Notes: a model not told the origin generated them from the sequence alone. 64,000 nucleotides of DNA from Cannabis sativa (GCF_029168945.1 NC_083605.1:37647280-37711279), one strand, 5' to 3'; positions 33,515 to 44,705 are shown, counted from the first letter of the stretch. Numbers and translations: made by a program.

Positions 33515-34386
33515 TGTTATAGTGAGATTTCTCTCACCTAGAAACTCGAGACCAGACTCCTATTTAAAGGACACGTATATTCAGATTTCCATTGAAAGCT
33601 GGAATGTCCATGAGAGACTTCTGGAAGTTTAGACCTCGCCCAGGATAAAACCCGCGAGATACTGCGAGTACGACCAAAGTCGGATCGCGTAACTGTAACT
33701 CGCGTTATGACGGATGAGAGGAGACATCCAACTCGCATGTGTCGAGACATATGGGAGTATCCTCTCTATACTTCTACAAAGGCATAGAGATCAACTCTCT
33801 ATGATGTGATTTGGTCCCAACGACCCAATAGCCTTGATAAACCGATATAGACTCGCATGTCTAAGTTCTATCAGCTCGACATGCGATGTCTACAAGAGGC
33901 GATTACCTAAGGGCGCAGATGTTCCAAACGTACTGATGACCCTGCGAGCTCAACAGCGGAACATGACCAGTCAACTCGCAGATGCGGAAGACGCATACGT
34001 TGATGGACTTAGTAACTGTCGTTCATTTATTAATGTTAACGTTGTTTGGGTTTAATTATTTCAATTCAATATGTAAATAATGGATTAAGAATGAATGTGA
34101 TCCTTGTGTAATCGATTGGACACCTGCTTTGTATATAAAGGTGTGATCCACCATGAAATGGCACGTACGAATCCTTTGCTACAGTGGACTAAGCAGATCA
34201 CAATCTGACTGAACCACTATAATTCTTTGTCTTATTGATATTTTCCAGCTTTGTTGGTTGTTCTCACATTCCCAGTCGAGTACTCCCCATTCTAGGTCGA
34301 ATACTCGCACTTTTCGTTTCTCTGAAAATTCTCTTTTGTATTAATCAAATAATATATTCTAGTGTTGCGAAATTCACTCGACAACA
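33515..34386 (+). repeat. 3' LTR of element B
   Basis: 872 bp, TGTTATAG...GACAACA. The same length as the 5' LTR with about 27 substitutions. TATATAAA at 34132-34139. The GCTCC duplication follows at 34387-34391. Confidence 0.95.
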
Positions 34387-35072
34387 GCTCCGGTTTTGTT
34401 CGTCAAGAAGAAAGATGGAACTATGAGGATGTGTATCGATTACAGAGAATTAAACAAGCTAATATCCACTACCTAGAATCAATGATCTGTTTGATCAACT
34501 ACAGGGGAAGACGGTCTTTTCTAAGATTGATCTCCGATCGGGTTATTATCAGTTGAAAATCCGAGAGGAGGACATTCCGAAGACGGCTTTCCATACTAGG
34601 TATGGACATTACGAATTCTTGGTTATGTCGTTTGGACTAACCAATGCTCCTACAGCATTTATGGATTTGATGAATAGAGTATTCAACGATTTCCTCGATA
34701 TCTGTGTTACTGTGTTTATTGACGACATCCTTGTGTACTCTCAATCAGAAGAGGAGCATGAGTTACATCTTCAGATTGTTTTACAACGACTTCTGGAACA
34801 CAAGCTTTATGCCAAATTCAAGAAATGTGAATTTTGGCTATCTCAGGTGTCCTTCTTAGGGCACATCGTTAGCAAAGATGGGCTCAAGGTGGATCCCGCG
34901 AAGATAGAATCCGTCAGGGATTGGCCGAGACCGAAGACAGTGACAGAAATTAGAAGCTTCTTGGGTTTTGTTGGGTATTATCGTAGGTTCGTGGAAGGGT
35001 TTTCTAAAATTTCAACACCCTTAACCGAACTTACAAAGAAGAATCAGCGGTTTGTCTGGTCAGACAAGTGCG
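34387..35072 (+). pseudogene. Reverse transcriptase of element E, part after element B
   Basis: Reading resumes in the phase left at 22960 with [19 protein letters not shown]. Near 34462 about ten bases are missing and the frame changes. The rest is well kept: [26 protein letters not shown] (first catalytic Asp), [21 protein letters not shown], then [10 protein letters not shown] (34712-34741), where FIDD replaces the usual YIDD. The connection segment [19 protein letters not shown] and [20 protein letters not shown] follows. Confidence 0.92.
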
Positions 35073-35440
35073 AAGCTAGTTTTCAGGAGCTGAAACAGAG
35101 ATTGATTACCGCTCCAGTGCTAGCTTTGCCTTTAGACAACGAGAAATTTGTGGTTTATTGTGATGCATCTAGACAGGGTTATGAACAGCGATACCCCACT
35201 CATGATCTAGAGTTGGCCGCAGTAGTTTTTTGCATTAAAGATCTTGCGGCATTACCTTTACGGAGAAAGGTGTGAAATCTACACCGACCATAAAAGTCTC
35301 AAATATTTATTTACTCAGAAAGATTTGAATATGAGACAGACACGTTGGTTTGAATTAGTGAAAGATTATGATTGTGAGATTCTCTATCACCCAGGGAAGG
35401 CCAATGTAGTGGCTGATGCCCTAAGCAGGATGGGTCCCGG
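35073..35440 (+). pseudogene. RNase H of element E, deleted and frameshifted
   Basis: It starts at [10 protein letters not shown] (first Asp), then jumps to [17 protein letters not shown]. The usual block between two similar SRQ stretches is missing, which points to a deletion between short direct repeats. An extra base near 35242 shifts the frame; the next frame reads [22 protein letters not shown] and [15 protein letters not shown], the last two catalytic Asp regions. It degrades RNA in the RNA-DNA hybrid; here it is not functional. Confidence 0.9.
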
Positions 35441-36059
35441 CCACGTAGCTAGCATGATTCAGATCTCACCTCAACTAGCAGAGGACATAATTAGATCCAG
35501 CATTGAGTTTGTGGTAGGTCAGCTTCACAACTTAACGTTGCAATCTGATCTGTTGGAAAGATTTAAAGCTGCTCAGATGACTGATCCAGAGTTAGTGAAA
35601 ATCAGAGATGAGGTTTTTGCTGGTCAACCCAGGGATTTCTCAGTGTTAGACAACGGGATGCTTCTGTATAAAGCTAGGGTTTGTGTTCTGAGTAGTGCGG
35701 AACTCAGGAATGAGATCTTTGAGGAGGCTCATTCTACCCCTTATTCTCTGCATCCCGGCACCACTAAGATGTACCAAGATCTTAAACCGTACTTCTGGTG
35801 GAGCGGTATGAAGAAAAATTTGGTAGAATTCGTATCGAGATGCCTCACTTGTCAGCAGATTAAGGTTGAACATCAGAGACCGGCAGGGTTGTTGTAGCCT
35901 TTAACCCTACCTGAATGGAAGTGGGAAGATATCACGATGGATTTTGTGGTTTGGTTACCTAGAACCACGAGCTTATTTGATTCCATCTGGGTAGTGGTGG
36001 ATCGATTCACAAAATCTGCTCATTTTTCTGCCTGTTAGAACAACCTTTACAGTCGATCA
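35441..36059 (+). pseudogene. Integrase of element E, truncated
   Basis: The zinc domain is present ([23 protein letters not shown]). A TAG at 35895-35897, probably from CAG, follows PAGLL. The core begins [14 protein letters not shown] (first catalytic Asp) and DRFTKSAHF, then ends near 36059 in sequence corresponding to the residues after that motif. The other catalytic residues and any chromodomain are missing because element D sequence starts here. Confidence 0.88.
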
Positions 36060-36349
36060 ATCCATCGTCGTCAAGTGACAACCTTTCTAACTCTAGCTTT
36101 GAGGACTGGGACGTAAGTAGTGAGCGCACACCTTCCCCAGAACCTAAGGTGAAACACAATTTTTCTCCCACGCATATCTAAGGTCAATGTTACGGTCGCT
36201 TCAATTGGGAACTCAAGAAGGGGTGCAGACACTATCTTGCATCTAACTTGACATACATAGTCCGTTCAGACATTGCTAATACTTTGACCAAAGGCCGCCC
36301 TACCCCTGCTGGTGCAGGTAAACTTGTTGCCACGTTTGTCGTGACTATC

Positions 36350-38777
36350 CTGAGGCACACAAACAAAGTTTCGTCCAGGCATAGAATGATGGCGTGAACC
36401 AAGCAAACTTTGCAGAAATCTTCATTGTCCCACCCACACATTGCCCGTCTCACCACCCTACCTTGGGCTAAATAGGCCCGACTGAGTACTCAAGAGGAGG
36501 ACACAGCTGGGAAATTGAAGTGCAAGAGATGGAGGACGAGGGCGAGGTCCGTCCTGCTACTCCTCGTGAGGCTGAAGGAGATGTGGAAGAGGAAATAGCT
36601 TGGGTGTTATCATTCGATGGTCTCAATGAAAAAGCAAAACCTGTGTCTGAGGCTAGGGAGATTCTGAAGGCCGATGAAGACTACATTACTAAAGAGTACA
36701 CTGAGGCTATTCCCTTGAGTAGGCAAAGTGCACTAGCTGATCAGTGGGTCTCTCCATCATTCGTGGTGACCAGGGCAAAGATGAAGAATTTTCCTTGCCA
36801 TGGTTACCTAGTGAGTTTTTAATGCTTCCCTCCCTCCCCCAATGAGGTTGCGACTAGCCCAAGAGAAGTTTACTATACCTAGTCGGGAGTCCATACCAAG
36901 CAGGGTACGATGTTGCCCTAGCTCCCATAATTCAAGAGGATTGCCGGCTATTACCATATAAGCCCGACCCAGTTCTCCCCCAAGGGTTAAGTATTTGTCC
37001 GCCCTATGTGTTCTCTATTCTACACAAGGATGGGGCAAGCAGTCCCTGCATGACACCAATTGGCTCTTTGATCTAAAGTCAAGTCCCAAACAGAACAAGT
37101 CAGGATACTTCTATTTTTCCTAGATCAAAAAGAAATGGTTAACAGGCACCACGACCACCGAGGTGACCAAGATAGGGGGCTTTCAAGATGAATACTACTT
37201 TGTCAAATGAATGGGCACCGTTCACAGCAGCTTCTAACAGGTGCAGTCCTACTGTCGCCCTCCGTTCATACTAGAGCTCAAGAAGAGGGCACAAAAGGTT
37301 CTTGAACTGCGTTTTGTTGCACGAAACATCTATCTCTTGACTTCTGAGGCCAATTTCATCAAGTACAATTTTTTTCCGCCTAATTTTATACCAAAGGATG
37401 TGAAGAAGGTAAGAGAGGCTGCACACGAACAAGAGACTGCACCCGAATAGGAGACTCTGAGAAAAATGAGGAAGAAGGCCTCTCCATGAAGCCAGGTACC
37501 TGCTGAGCAGTCTAGTAGAATTAGGGAAGAGCCTAAAAGACCTGCTCAGCAATATTCCCCAGCAGTAGGAAAGGGAAAAGTCATCCTGACAGAGTAGGAG
37601 CCAAAAGACTCCTTAGATGATGAGCCTCCATCTTTACTTGTTCGGGAGAATGCTCCTGCATATGTGTAGGGTATTTTAACTTATAATTAGTTTTTTTTCT
37701 ACTTTGGCATATGTCATACTTGTTTTTCACCTTCTCGTTTGTTCATATGCAGCTATCTCTCAGAAGGTGTTCCAGGCTTTGAAGAAGAGGTCACGTGACA
37801 GCTCTGGCCGGACCCCTCTGCCCAAACGATCAAAGGCTGATGAGATACCACTGAAGAAGAGGAACTCAGTCGAGTCTCCTACTGACATCTCTGAGGAGGT
37901 GGTGTCCGAGGTGGATCCACCACCCGAGAAGACCTCCAAGTCAAAAGGTGCCAAGGGAGGTAGCACAGATAGGTCTGGTTTGCCTAGGCCCTCAAACACT
38001 CTTATCGTGCTAAACCTTACAAATAAGAAGGGCAAGGAGATGCTTCAACACTACGAGGATCAGATACTTCCTGAGGTAAATGACCAACTATTCGGTGGGG
38101 ACAAGATGTCCATGGAGGTTCTGATGGGCGGGCTCCTGAAGGAGCAACCCCAGTACTTTGGTTTTTATTTTGTCCTTTTAACCGTGGAAGTTTTATCCTT
38201 TTCCTATGGAGCTCAATTTGTAGATGGCCTACACCTACTCCCGAGCCAAGTCTACTACCCTGAAAACTATCACCACCTCCACCAATCTGTAGAAGGAGGT
38301 GGGTGCAGTAAAGAAGAAGGTCGAGGTCGTAAGGGCAGAGCTGGGTGAGGTGAATAACCAACATCTAGCTACCAATAATCTAGTTGAGGAGCTGAAGAAA
38401 GAGATTCAGGAGATGCCATCTACCGCCCAGCTTGAGGCAGATGTTGAGATCTGTCCAAAGAGGTCAATAGCGTGAAGGATGAGAAGGAGAGTCTCCAGAA
38501 TCTTCTTGCAACCTTAACCACGGATAAGACGAAATTGGAAGAGGATGTCAAATCCAATTAGTTGAGGGAGGAAGAGCTTCTGAAGGAGGTCGCGAGTTTG
38601 GACTCTGCTGCCGTAGAACTTTTCTATGAATTGCAAAAGGCTAACCCAAAAGGAATCTTTGATTACCTCGGTGATACCAAAGAGGCATATCTTAGTTATT
38701 GTGCTGCCAGTTTGACAAAGAAAACCTTGAGGCAGCCAATGCCACAGCTTCGACCGACCAAACCACTGAGACTCTAG
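36350..38777 (+). pseudogene. Antisense gene of element D (PF04195-like family), decayed
   Basis: Near the start MMA-stop-TKQTLQKSS (36386-36424) matches MARTKQT of element A, with Arg changed to TGA. An acidic stretch is open at 36520-36822. The domain part (about 36960-37240) reads in mixed frames, with [11 protein letters not shown] and [15 protein letters not shown]. An exon starts after TTCATATGCAG at 37753 and is open to 38348 with a Lys/Ser/Pro-rich region. The C-terminal part (38562-38777) has VELFYELQKANPKGIFDYLGDTKEAYLSYC, matching KLFFDFWKANPQANFDYLGNAKDMYLEFC in element C. Many stops break it. Confidence 0.7.
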
Positions 38778-39550
38778 CCTCCAATGACCAAGTTGACTCG
38801 TACAAGTAACATGGGACTCCTGCTATGTGATCCTTTTTGTTTCTCTTTTTTTATTATTATTTTTTGGCCCATGAGCCTTTTTCAAATACATTATGGTCGA
38901 CCAAGTGGCCTTTAAACTTGGTAATACTTCATTTTATTTTGAGACAACTAGGTGACCGGTTAGCCTTTAATCCAAGGTTTATATCGTGCTTTTGTCATCC
39001 TTTTTTCTTTAAAAAAATGAATTTTTTACTTTGTTTTAGTAATTGCACATGCAAACTACTCTGTGTTTTTTTTTGAGCTTGTTATTTACTAATGCTTTGT
39101 ATGGGTACAGTTGCCCCCAAGTGACGGAGCAAACTTATAACTCTTTGTCACTTCATTTCACAAGTTCAATTTTTGTCTGTTTGACTTTTGGTTTCAAGCA
39201 GACCCTTTGTACACATTTTAATGGTAAATACATAACTTTCTATAAAAGTAATTGACACAATTAGAATGATAATTAATATCTTTATTCACTTATTGGTCGG
39301 AATAATTTTGTTACCGTAGTAACTTATATTTATTGAATTATGAAACCTATTACATGATCTAACTGATCTGTAGCTAATTTAGACTAAAAAAATTGCAATT
39401 TTAAAACAGTACTTTAAAGATGGTCATCCGACTTGAGTTCTAGTTAGTTTATCCAAACCTTTGAGCGAGATCCGCCTAGAAGGCCATTTACTTAAGAGTA
39501 AATATTCTAGCATTGTGTACTTGAAGTGGTCATCAGACCTTGTATACTTA
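38778..39550. other. Convergent spacer of element D, with hairpin
   Basis: No gene. AT-rich, corresponding to 3162-3856 in A and 57447-58125 in C. The inverted repeat AAGTGAC/GTCACTT (39119-39153) has the same 35-nt size as in A and C. Confidence 0.6.
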
Positions 39551-41131
39551 CTGGTAGTATTTCCTTAAATGTTCCCCAATTTCAATACCTTTGTACTAGA
39601 ACGAGCTCCATATTTTCGTCATACCGTCCCAACTTATATGCTCCAGAATATGTGACTTCAACAACTTGATATGGTCCTTCCCAATTAGGTCCAAGCATGC
39701 CAACCATGTTGTCTTTTGAGTTCAGGAATACTCTTCTGAGGACCATATTTCCCACAAAAAATTTCCTTGCCCTCACTTGCTTGTTGAAGTATCGAGCTAC
39801 ATTTTGCTAATGAGCCACTAGCTTTAGGTTTGTTGTTGCTCGTTTCTCTTCAATCTTGTCAAGTGATTCTGCCAGGAGGGAATGATTAGCTCCTTGGTCT
39901 TAGGTTAATCTTCTGTGGGATGGAGGCTCTAATTCCACAGGCAGCATGGCTTCATAACCAAAGGCCATAGCAAAGGGTGTTTGCCCAGTTGTTGTTTTCT
40001 CTGTTGTTCGGTATGACCACAATACTTCTGGTAGTTCCTCCAGCCAGTTCCCTTTAGCTTTCAAGTTGTTTTTCATGGTATTTTTGAGTGTCTTGTTGAC
40101 TGCCTCGACCTGACCATTTGATTGATGTTGTGCTACTCCGAAGAAACTTTTAATGATTCAACTTGTCACACAAGACAATCTTGTGCGGAAGTCTAAACTG
40201 ACATATTATGTTCTTCACCACAAAGTCCAGTACTTTTTTAGATGCGATTGTTGCTAAAGGCTCGACCTCTGTTTACTTTGTAAAATTTTCTACTGCAACC
40301 ATTGCATATTGTACCCCACCCTTGCCCTTGGGCAATTATCCGATCAGATCTATTACCCAAATGGGTAAAGGCCAAGGACTTTGCATCTGTATTAGCTCAT
40401 TGGACAGTGTATGGGGGATCTTTGAAAATCTCTATGATTTGTCACATTTCTTTATATAAGCCTTTGAATCATCCATCATTGTCGGCCAGAAATATCATCG
40501 CCTTAGTATTTTCTTTGATAGGCTTTTTCTTGTTGCATAATTACCACAAAATCTATCATGTACTTCGGACAAGAGTCATGTAGCTTCTTCTTTTGTTACA
40601 CTTCTGAGTAATGGCATAGAGAAGCCTCTTCTATACATCACACCTTCTATTATGATGTACCGTGTAGCTTTCCTCATCATTTTCTATGCTTCATTCGTGT
40701 CATTCGGTAGTACTCTAGTGCTGAGGTAGGTTGCTATGGATATTATCCAGTTTGGTGTTGTGTCTATCATTTTGACTTCTTCTGCACAATTGATACTGGA
40801 TTCTTCTAAGAATTGGATTGGGACTAGGTTTGCCTTATCAGTTATGGTGCTACTCGCAAGCTGTGCTAAAGCGTCATCAGTTGTATTTTCTTCTCTTGGA
40901 ATCTTCCTGAGGGATTGACCCTTGAATTTTGCGAGCAAGTCTTGTATAATGCTTAGATAGGCCATCATTTTCTCTCCTCGGGCCTCGTACTCTCCTAAAA
41001 CATGATTCACTACCAACTACAAATCACCACAGACATCAATGTATTCGGCATACACCTCTCGAGCAAGTTTTAGTCAAAATCTGAGAGCTTCATATTCTGC
41101 TTCATTGTTGGAGGCCATGAACCCAAATCTG
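39551..41131 (-). pseudogene. Integrase and end of the second RNase H of element D
   Basis: The minus strand reads, from right to left, NHVLGEYEARGEKMMAYLSIIQDLL and REENTTDDALAQLAS (end of the archaeal-type RNase H, open 41016-40684), PNWIISIATYLS, then a decayed integrase core, and MRARKFFVGNMVLRRVFLNSKDN to the C-terminus (39776-39582). Stops and frame changes disable it. The CACTA element interrupts the RNase H at 41135. Confidence 0.8.
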
Positions 41132-41269
41132 ATTCACTATTAAAAAACCCCGAATTCCCGTCAGTTTTAAACTGTCGGCCAAAGAATTCCTGACAGTCCA
41201 TAAAATTGTCGCCTATACGAGCGTTGTAGATACTGGGTAGAATAGACAATGGTTTAAAACCATCAGAAA

Positions 41270-41450
41270 AATAGTATAAGTCATGGTTTAAAATCGTCGC
41301 CTATAGTGAACACTATAGGCGATAGTTTTAAACTGTGGCCTATAGTATAGGCTACAGTTTAAAACTGTGGCCTAAAGTATAGGCCACAATTTAAAACTGT
41401 AGCCTATAGTTTTATAGGCAGGGTTTTAAACTGTCGCTATAGTAAAGTTT
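41270..41450. repeat. Subterminal palindrome array of the CACTA element
   Basis: About five units related to TTTAAAACTGTGGCCTATAG in both orientations. The first forms a 22-bp interrupted palindrome (GCCTATAGTG, AA, CACTATAGGC; 41299-41320), followed by GCCTATAGTATAGGC and GGCCTAAAGTATAGGCC. Matching units lie near the right end (43907-44040). Confidence 0.8.
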
Positions 41451-42113
41451 TCAGTTCAATTATAAATTACATATTTTTTGGCGACAGTTTTTGCCAGTCA
41501 TTGGGTCACAAATAAAAAAGATAAAATAAAATAAAAATCTGGTTTTTTTCACTGCATTAATTAACTTTTACTAATTTATATATTGTAACTAATTAGTTAG
41601 GATAAAGGATAAACATAAATTGAAAAGGGACAAAAGCTGAAATACATACAAACTACGTACTCAAACTTACTTAATCGTTAGTTATATGAAAGTAATTGGT
41701 TATAATGTAAAGTATAAAAAAAATAGAAACTGATCATCATAATAGCCCTTGTCACACTGGGCGTGTTTAGACGAATTCAATCCACTAATCACACAGAAGA
41801 TTCATCTCATCATTTGAGTAGGGAATGATCTTACCCTACAAAAAAAAATTACACATCTTATCTTAACATTTAATTTATTTTCTTGAATAAATTCCTAGAA
41901 CCCATAATATATATGTAACATGGTTTACAAAATATCAATTTTGGTGGGCCGGTGTGACTTCTTTTCCTAAAGGAGAAAACTACTAAATCATTACACATCC
42001 TTACTTGTACTGTAAAGAAAACAAGCTCATTAGCAAATAGTAAACACACTATCAAAGGACCCCTACTTTAATGAAAGCCAATACTTGTATAACTTGTGTT
42101 CTTAAAGAAAGTC

Positions 42114-43120
42114 TGTTAGATAAATTCCCATGCTAACTATCTCTTAAACAAGTTACAAGGAAAATAAAATAAGAACTTTTACAAGCCTCAACAGACCATT
42201 ATAACTCTTGGAGTAGTCGGTTCTGTTTTCATAGGCTTAGATCTTTAAACACTTTACAATAAAGAAGTAAATAAAAATATTTCAAGACTCTAACCAACTT
42301 TCAGCAAGACAAGAAAATATTAATAACAATTTTATAACTATTTTCTAAGCTAAAAAACACAACAAAATCACAGTCAACAAACACTATAAATAAAGGAGCA
42401 ACCTACTGATTTGAATAGAGAGACTCGGCCAGCCATTGTGAGTTGCAGCATCCATTTTGCTTTGGAGAATCACCTCAGAAATCAGAGAGAAAACAAAGAG
42501 AGAGTTAGAGAGATATATTGTAATAAAACCAGAAAAATAAAGGAAGAAGAAAAGAGACAAAAACTTAGAGATTACCTGCTGGTTTGTGTCATGGAATCTC
42601 CATAATCTTGTAACTCAGTTTTGACATTCATAGTGGAGATTTAAGCAACTTTGAGGGTCGCTTGACGGAGACGTACCTCTAATTTAGAGGGAACTCCAAA
42701 ATCAATTGTTGTGGTGTCTATAGTTTTTTCTCTTTGCTGGTTTTATTTTTGCTTTGTTATTCTTTGGTTTTTCTACAGGTTTTAAAGCTTGGAGAAAGAA
42801 AGGGAGAAGAAAGAGACATTCGGCTGAAGCTTTTCTTTGAGAGGAAAATGGAGTGGCTGCTAGTGTTTCAAATGAAGAAGAAGATAAGAAGAAGAGAGGC
42901 TGAAGGGGTCCTTTCGGCTGCTAGGTTTAGAGGAAAAGAAAGGGATTTGGTTGCTAGGGTTTGAACCAAATAAAAGAGTTTTTATACTGCCTTTAAAGGC
43001 TAGTGTTTTGAGGGAACCTCTCTTGATCCGCACAAGAGATGGATGGTCAATTTTGACCTTGGGTTTTTAAACTTTGTGGTGTTGGTGTAGGGGCATTACT
43101 TGAATGCTTAATTTCCTACA
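42114..43120 (+). repeat. Copia-type LTR inside the CACTA element
   Basis: It ends TTTCCTACA, one base before an initiator-Met primer-binding site. The start is placed at TGTTAGATAAATT because it roughly mirrors the end and gives a 1.0-kb LTR with TATAAATA (42385-42392) at a sensible position. The start is inferred; the end is firm. Confidence 0.6.
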
Positions 43121-43121
43121 G

Positions 43122-43133
43122 TGGTATCAGAGC
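43122..43133 (+). other. Primer-binding site of the copia fragment
   Basis: TGGTATCAGAGC, complementary to the 3' end of initiator-Met tRNA, one base after the LTR end. Confidence 0.85.
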
Positions 43134-43310
43134 TCGAGGAAGCAAGAAGATTCAACCATACCTGGAAACAAAGTCGAGAAACAAGAAAGATCATCAAAAC
43201 ATTGAGGAAGCCAAATTTAAAATTATCACGAAATTGATAAACAGGAAAACTCTAACCTAAACTTTATCTTGTTACATTCTTGCTTTTATTATCTTGTTCA
43301 AATAATTAAC

Positions 43311-43608
43311 ATGAGTAATATTAGAGTGGATGTTGAGAAGTTTGATGGCTCGGGGGATTATAGGATTTGGAGGAAGAAAATTAGAGATCTTCTTGCTCAT
43401 AAAAAATTACTTAGGGTTCTTAGTGAACCTATAGAATGACCAGAAAATAACTCTAAATCTTCACAAAAAGATCTACTTGAAACTGCTACGGGTTTAATCA
43501 TTTTTAATTTTTCTGATTCTATTATCAGGTTAGTTGACAAAGAAGATACACCAGCAAAAAATTGAAAAAGCTTGAAGAACAGTTTCAAAAGAAATCTTTA
43601 ATAAACAA
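43311..43608 (+). pseudogene. Copia Gag N-terminus, truncated
   Basis: Start MSNIRVDVEKFDGSGDYRIW at 43311, then KKIRDLLAHKKLLRVL, an in-frame TGA near 43437, and after it LLETATGLIIFNFSDSIIRLVDKED. These match the start of Ty1/copia Gag (FDG...W). A frame change lies near 43565, with KKLEEQFQKKSLINKI beyond, and the homology stops near 43608. The rest of the copia element and its 3' LTR are absent. Confidence 0.8.
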
Positions 43609-43621
43609 GATTTGTGTGTGA

Positions 43622-43701
43622 GGTGCGTCACCACTGGGGGCGGAGGTGGGTCACCGGTGGAGGCGGAGGTGCGTCACCAGTGGGGGCGGAGGTTTGTCGC
43701 C

Positions 43702-43744
<43 letters not shown>
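43622..43744 (+). repeat. 23-bp minisatellite followed by (GA)n in the CACTA element
   Basis: Three full 23-bp units of GGTGCGTCACCAGTGGGGGCGGA type (43622-43690), a partial fourth, then an uninterrupted GA run at 43703-43744. The GC-rich units stand out from the AT-rich transposon. The origin is unknown; it may be a captured gene piece. Confidence 0.85.
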
Positions 43745-43747
<3 letters not shown>

Positions 43748-44058
43748 TGAGTAAGATCATGTTTGTGATTGATAGTAAGATCAAGGGTTTGGATGAAAGT
43801 GAGATTGACAGTGAGGAGCGAGGGTTTATTTTATTAAACCTTTTCCCAACTATTTTTAACCGTCGGTCAAAGTATGGGCAACCATTTTAAAAAAAATTTG
43901 CACTTACAAACTGTCGCCTAATCTATATGAGTGTTAAAAACCATCCCTTATAGTATATTATAGGTGACGGTTTTCAACACTCAGAATTCTTTTTAACGAC
44001 AGTTCTAAAAAAGGCATTTTTGGGACTGTCGTTAATTCTACCATTCGTAGTAGTGATT

Positions 44059-44705
44059 GTTCTGTGCATGTGTTACCCCCATGTGTGACAAGGGAGATTC
44101 CTGCACTAGAAAGCTGGTCTGTGGCTGATCTGTCCACGTGAAATTTCTAGGTAGGTCAGTCTTCGTTGTTTTCTTACAGGGGTTCTTGTACTAGCTCCAG
44201 GTTGTCCCATATGTTTCTTTTTTCATTGCTTGTGCACTCAACAACAAAGTCTGCCAAGGTCTATCCCTTAACTATTGTACGGGGTTGAAAGATTATTTTG
44301 TATTGACACAACTCTGTTGCCCATTTAAGTAACTGCCTAAAGGCATCAAGCTCTTTCAATACTTGGCGCAATGGTTTGTAAGTGTACACTCGAACAGGGT
44401 GAGCTTGGAAATATGGCCTTAACTTCCTTGTTGCTAAGATCAGGCAGTAAGCGAGTTTTTCTATTAAAGGATATCGTCCCTCAGCTTCATTGAGACTGTT
44501 GCTTATATAGTAGACAAGATGTTGGACGTTGTTTTCTTCTCTTATCAGGACAGCGCTTACAGCATATTCAGTGATAGCAAAGTATATTCCTAATTCTTCT
44601 TCGTCCAAGGGTTTCGAGAGTACGGGACTCTTTGCAAGTTGTCTTTTTCATTCTTGAAAAGCTTTCTCGTATTCCTCTTTCCATTCAAACTTTTTATTAC
44701 CTCAG
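44059..44705 (-). pseudogene. Gypsy-type RNase H of element D
   Basis: The open stretch 44608-44261 reads ELGIYFAITEYAVSAVLIREEN to CQYKIIFQPRTIVKG. Upstream, FEWKEEYEKAF and KSPVLSKPLDEEE (about 44705-44610) are visible. The left end is joined to the archaeal-type RNase H once the CACTA element is removed. The right end stops where element F's gag begins. Confidence 0.82.

Larger units (their letters stand above)
22961..34386 (+). mobile_element. Element B: complete 11.4-kb Tat-type Ty3/gypsy retrotransposon with an antisense gene
   Basis: Two LTRs of exactly 872 bp (22961-23832, 33515-34386) differ at about 27 positions by hand count (3%), so this is the youngest large insertion here. The 5-bp duplication GCTCC is perfect (22956-22960, 34387-34391). 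Order: LTR, primer-binding site, gag, protease, RT, two RNase H domains, integrase, hairpin, antisense three-exon gene, its leader with two hairpins, polypurine tract, LTR. Defects are few: in-frame stops at 24548, 27402, 27480, 28362 and 28653, and one-base losses near 25891 and 27180. It could have been mobilised recently by proteins from a relative. Confidence 0.96.
16509..36059 (+). mobile_element. Element E: plus-strand Ty3/gypsy chromovirus (Tekay/Del-like), 5' part only, twice interrupted
   Basis: A long LTR (16509-20688) is followed by an initiator-Met primer-binding site and one gag-pol reading frame (20970-22960). Element B splits this frame at 22960, and it resumes at 34387 after the GCTCC duplication. 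E stops near 36059 inside integrase, where element D sequence begins. The rest of integrase, any chromodomain and the 3' LTR are missing. Gag and protease sequences resemble the Tekay/Del group, known for long LTRs; the group assignment is by recall. Five in-frame stops, a small frameshifting deletion (about 34462), a repeat-mediated deletion in RNase H and a single-base insertion (about 35242) disable it. Confidence 0.88.
41135..44055. mobile_element. CACTA-superfamily DNA transposon, non-autonomous, 2921 bp
   Basis: It starts CACTATTAAAAAACC and ends GTAGTAGTG, the CACTA...TAGTG termini of this superfamily. The flanking 3-bp duplication ATT is perfect (41132-41134, 44056-44058). Subterminal repeats with the core ACTGTxGCCTATAGT lie at both ends, where such elements bind their transposase. 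No transposase gene is recognisable. The interior holds the 5' end of a copia element (42114-43608) and a GC-rich minisatellite, so movement would depend on a transposase from elsewhere. Confidence 0.92.
36060..44705 (-). mobile_element. Element D: minus-strand Tat-type fragment without LTRs
   Basis: It is collinear with elements A and C: plus-strand antisense gene (about 36350-38777), hairpin spacer, minus-strand integrase, archaeal-type RNase H and gypsy-type RNase H (to about 44705). No LTR, gag, protease or RT is present. Both ends abut other elements in mid-gene (E's integrase on the left, F's gag on the right), so both borders are secondary breakpoints; they are placed to within about 10 bp. 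A CACTA element interrupts it at 41135-44055. Confidence 0.82.

Noticed and set aside
42734..42964. 76-codon frame within the copia LTR
   Set aside because: Purine-rich leader-like DNA inside an LTR; no family resemblance.
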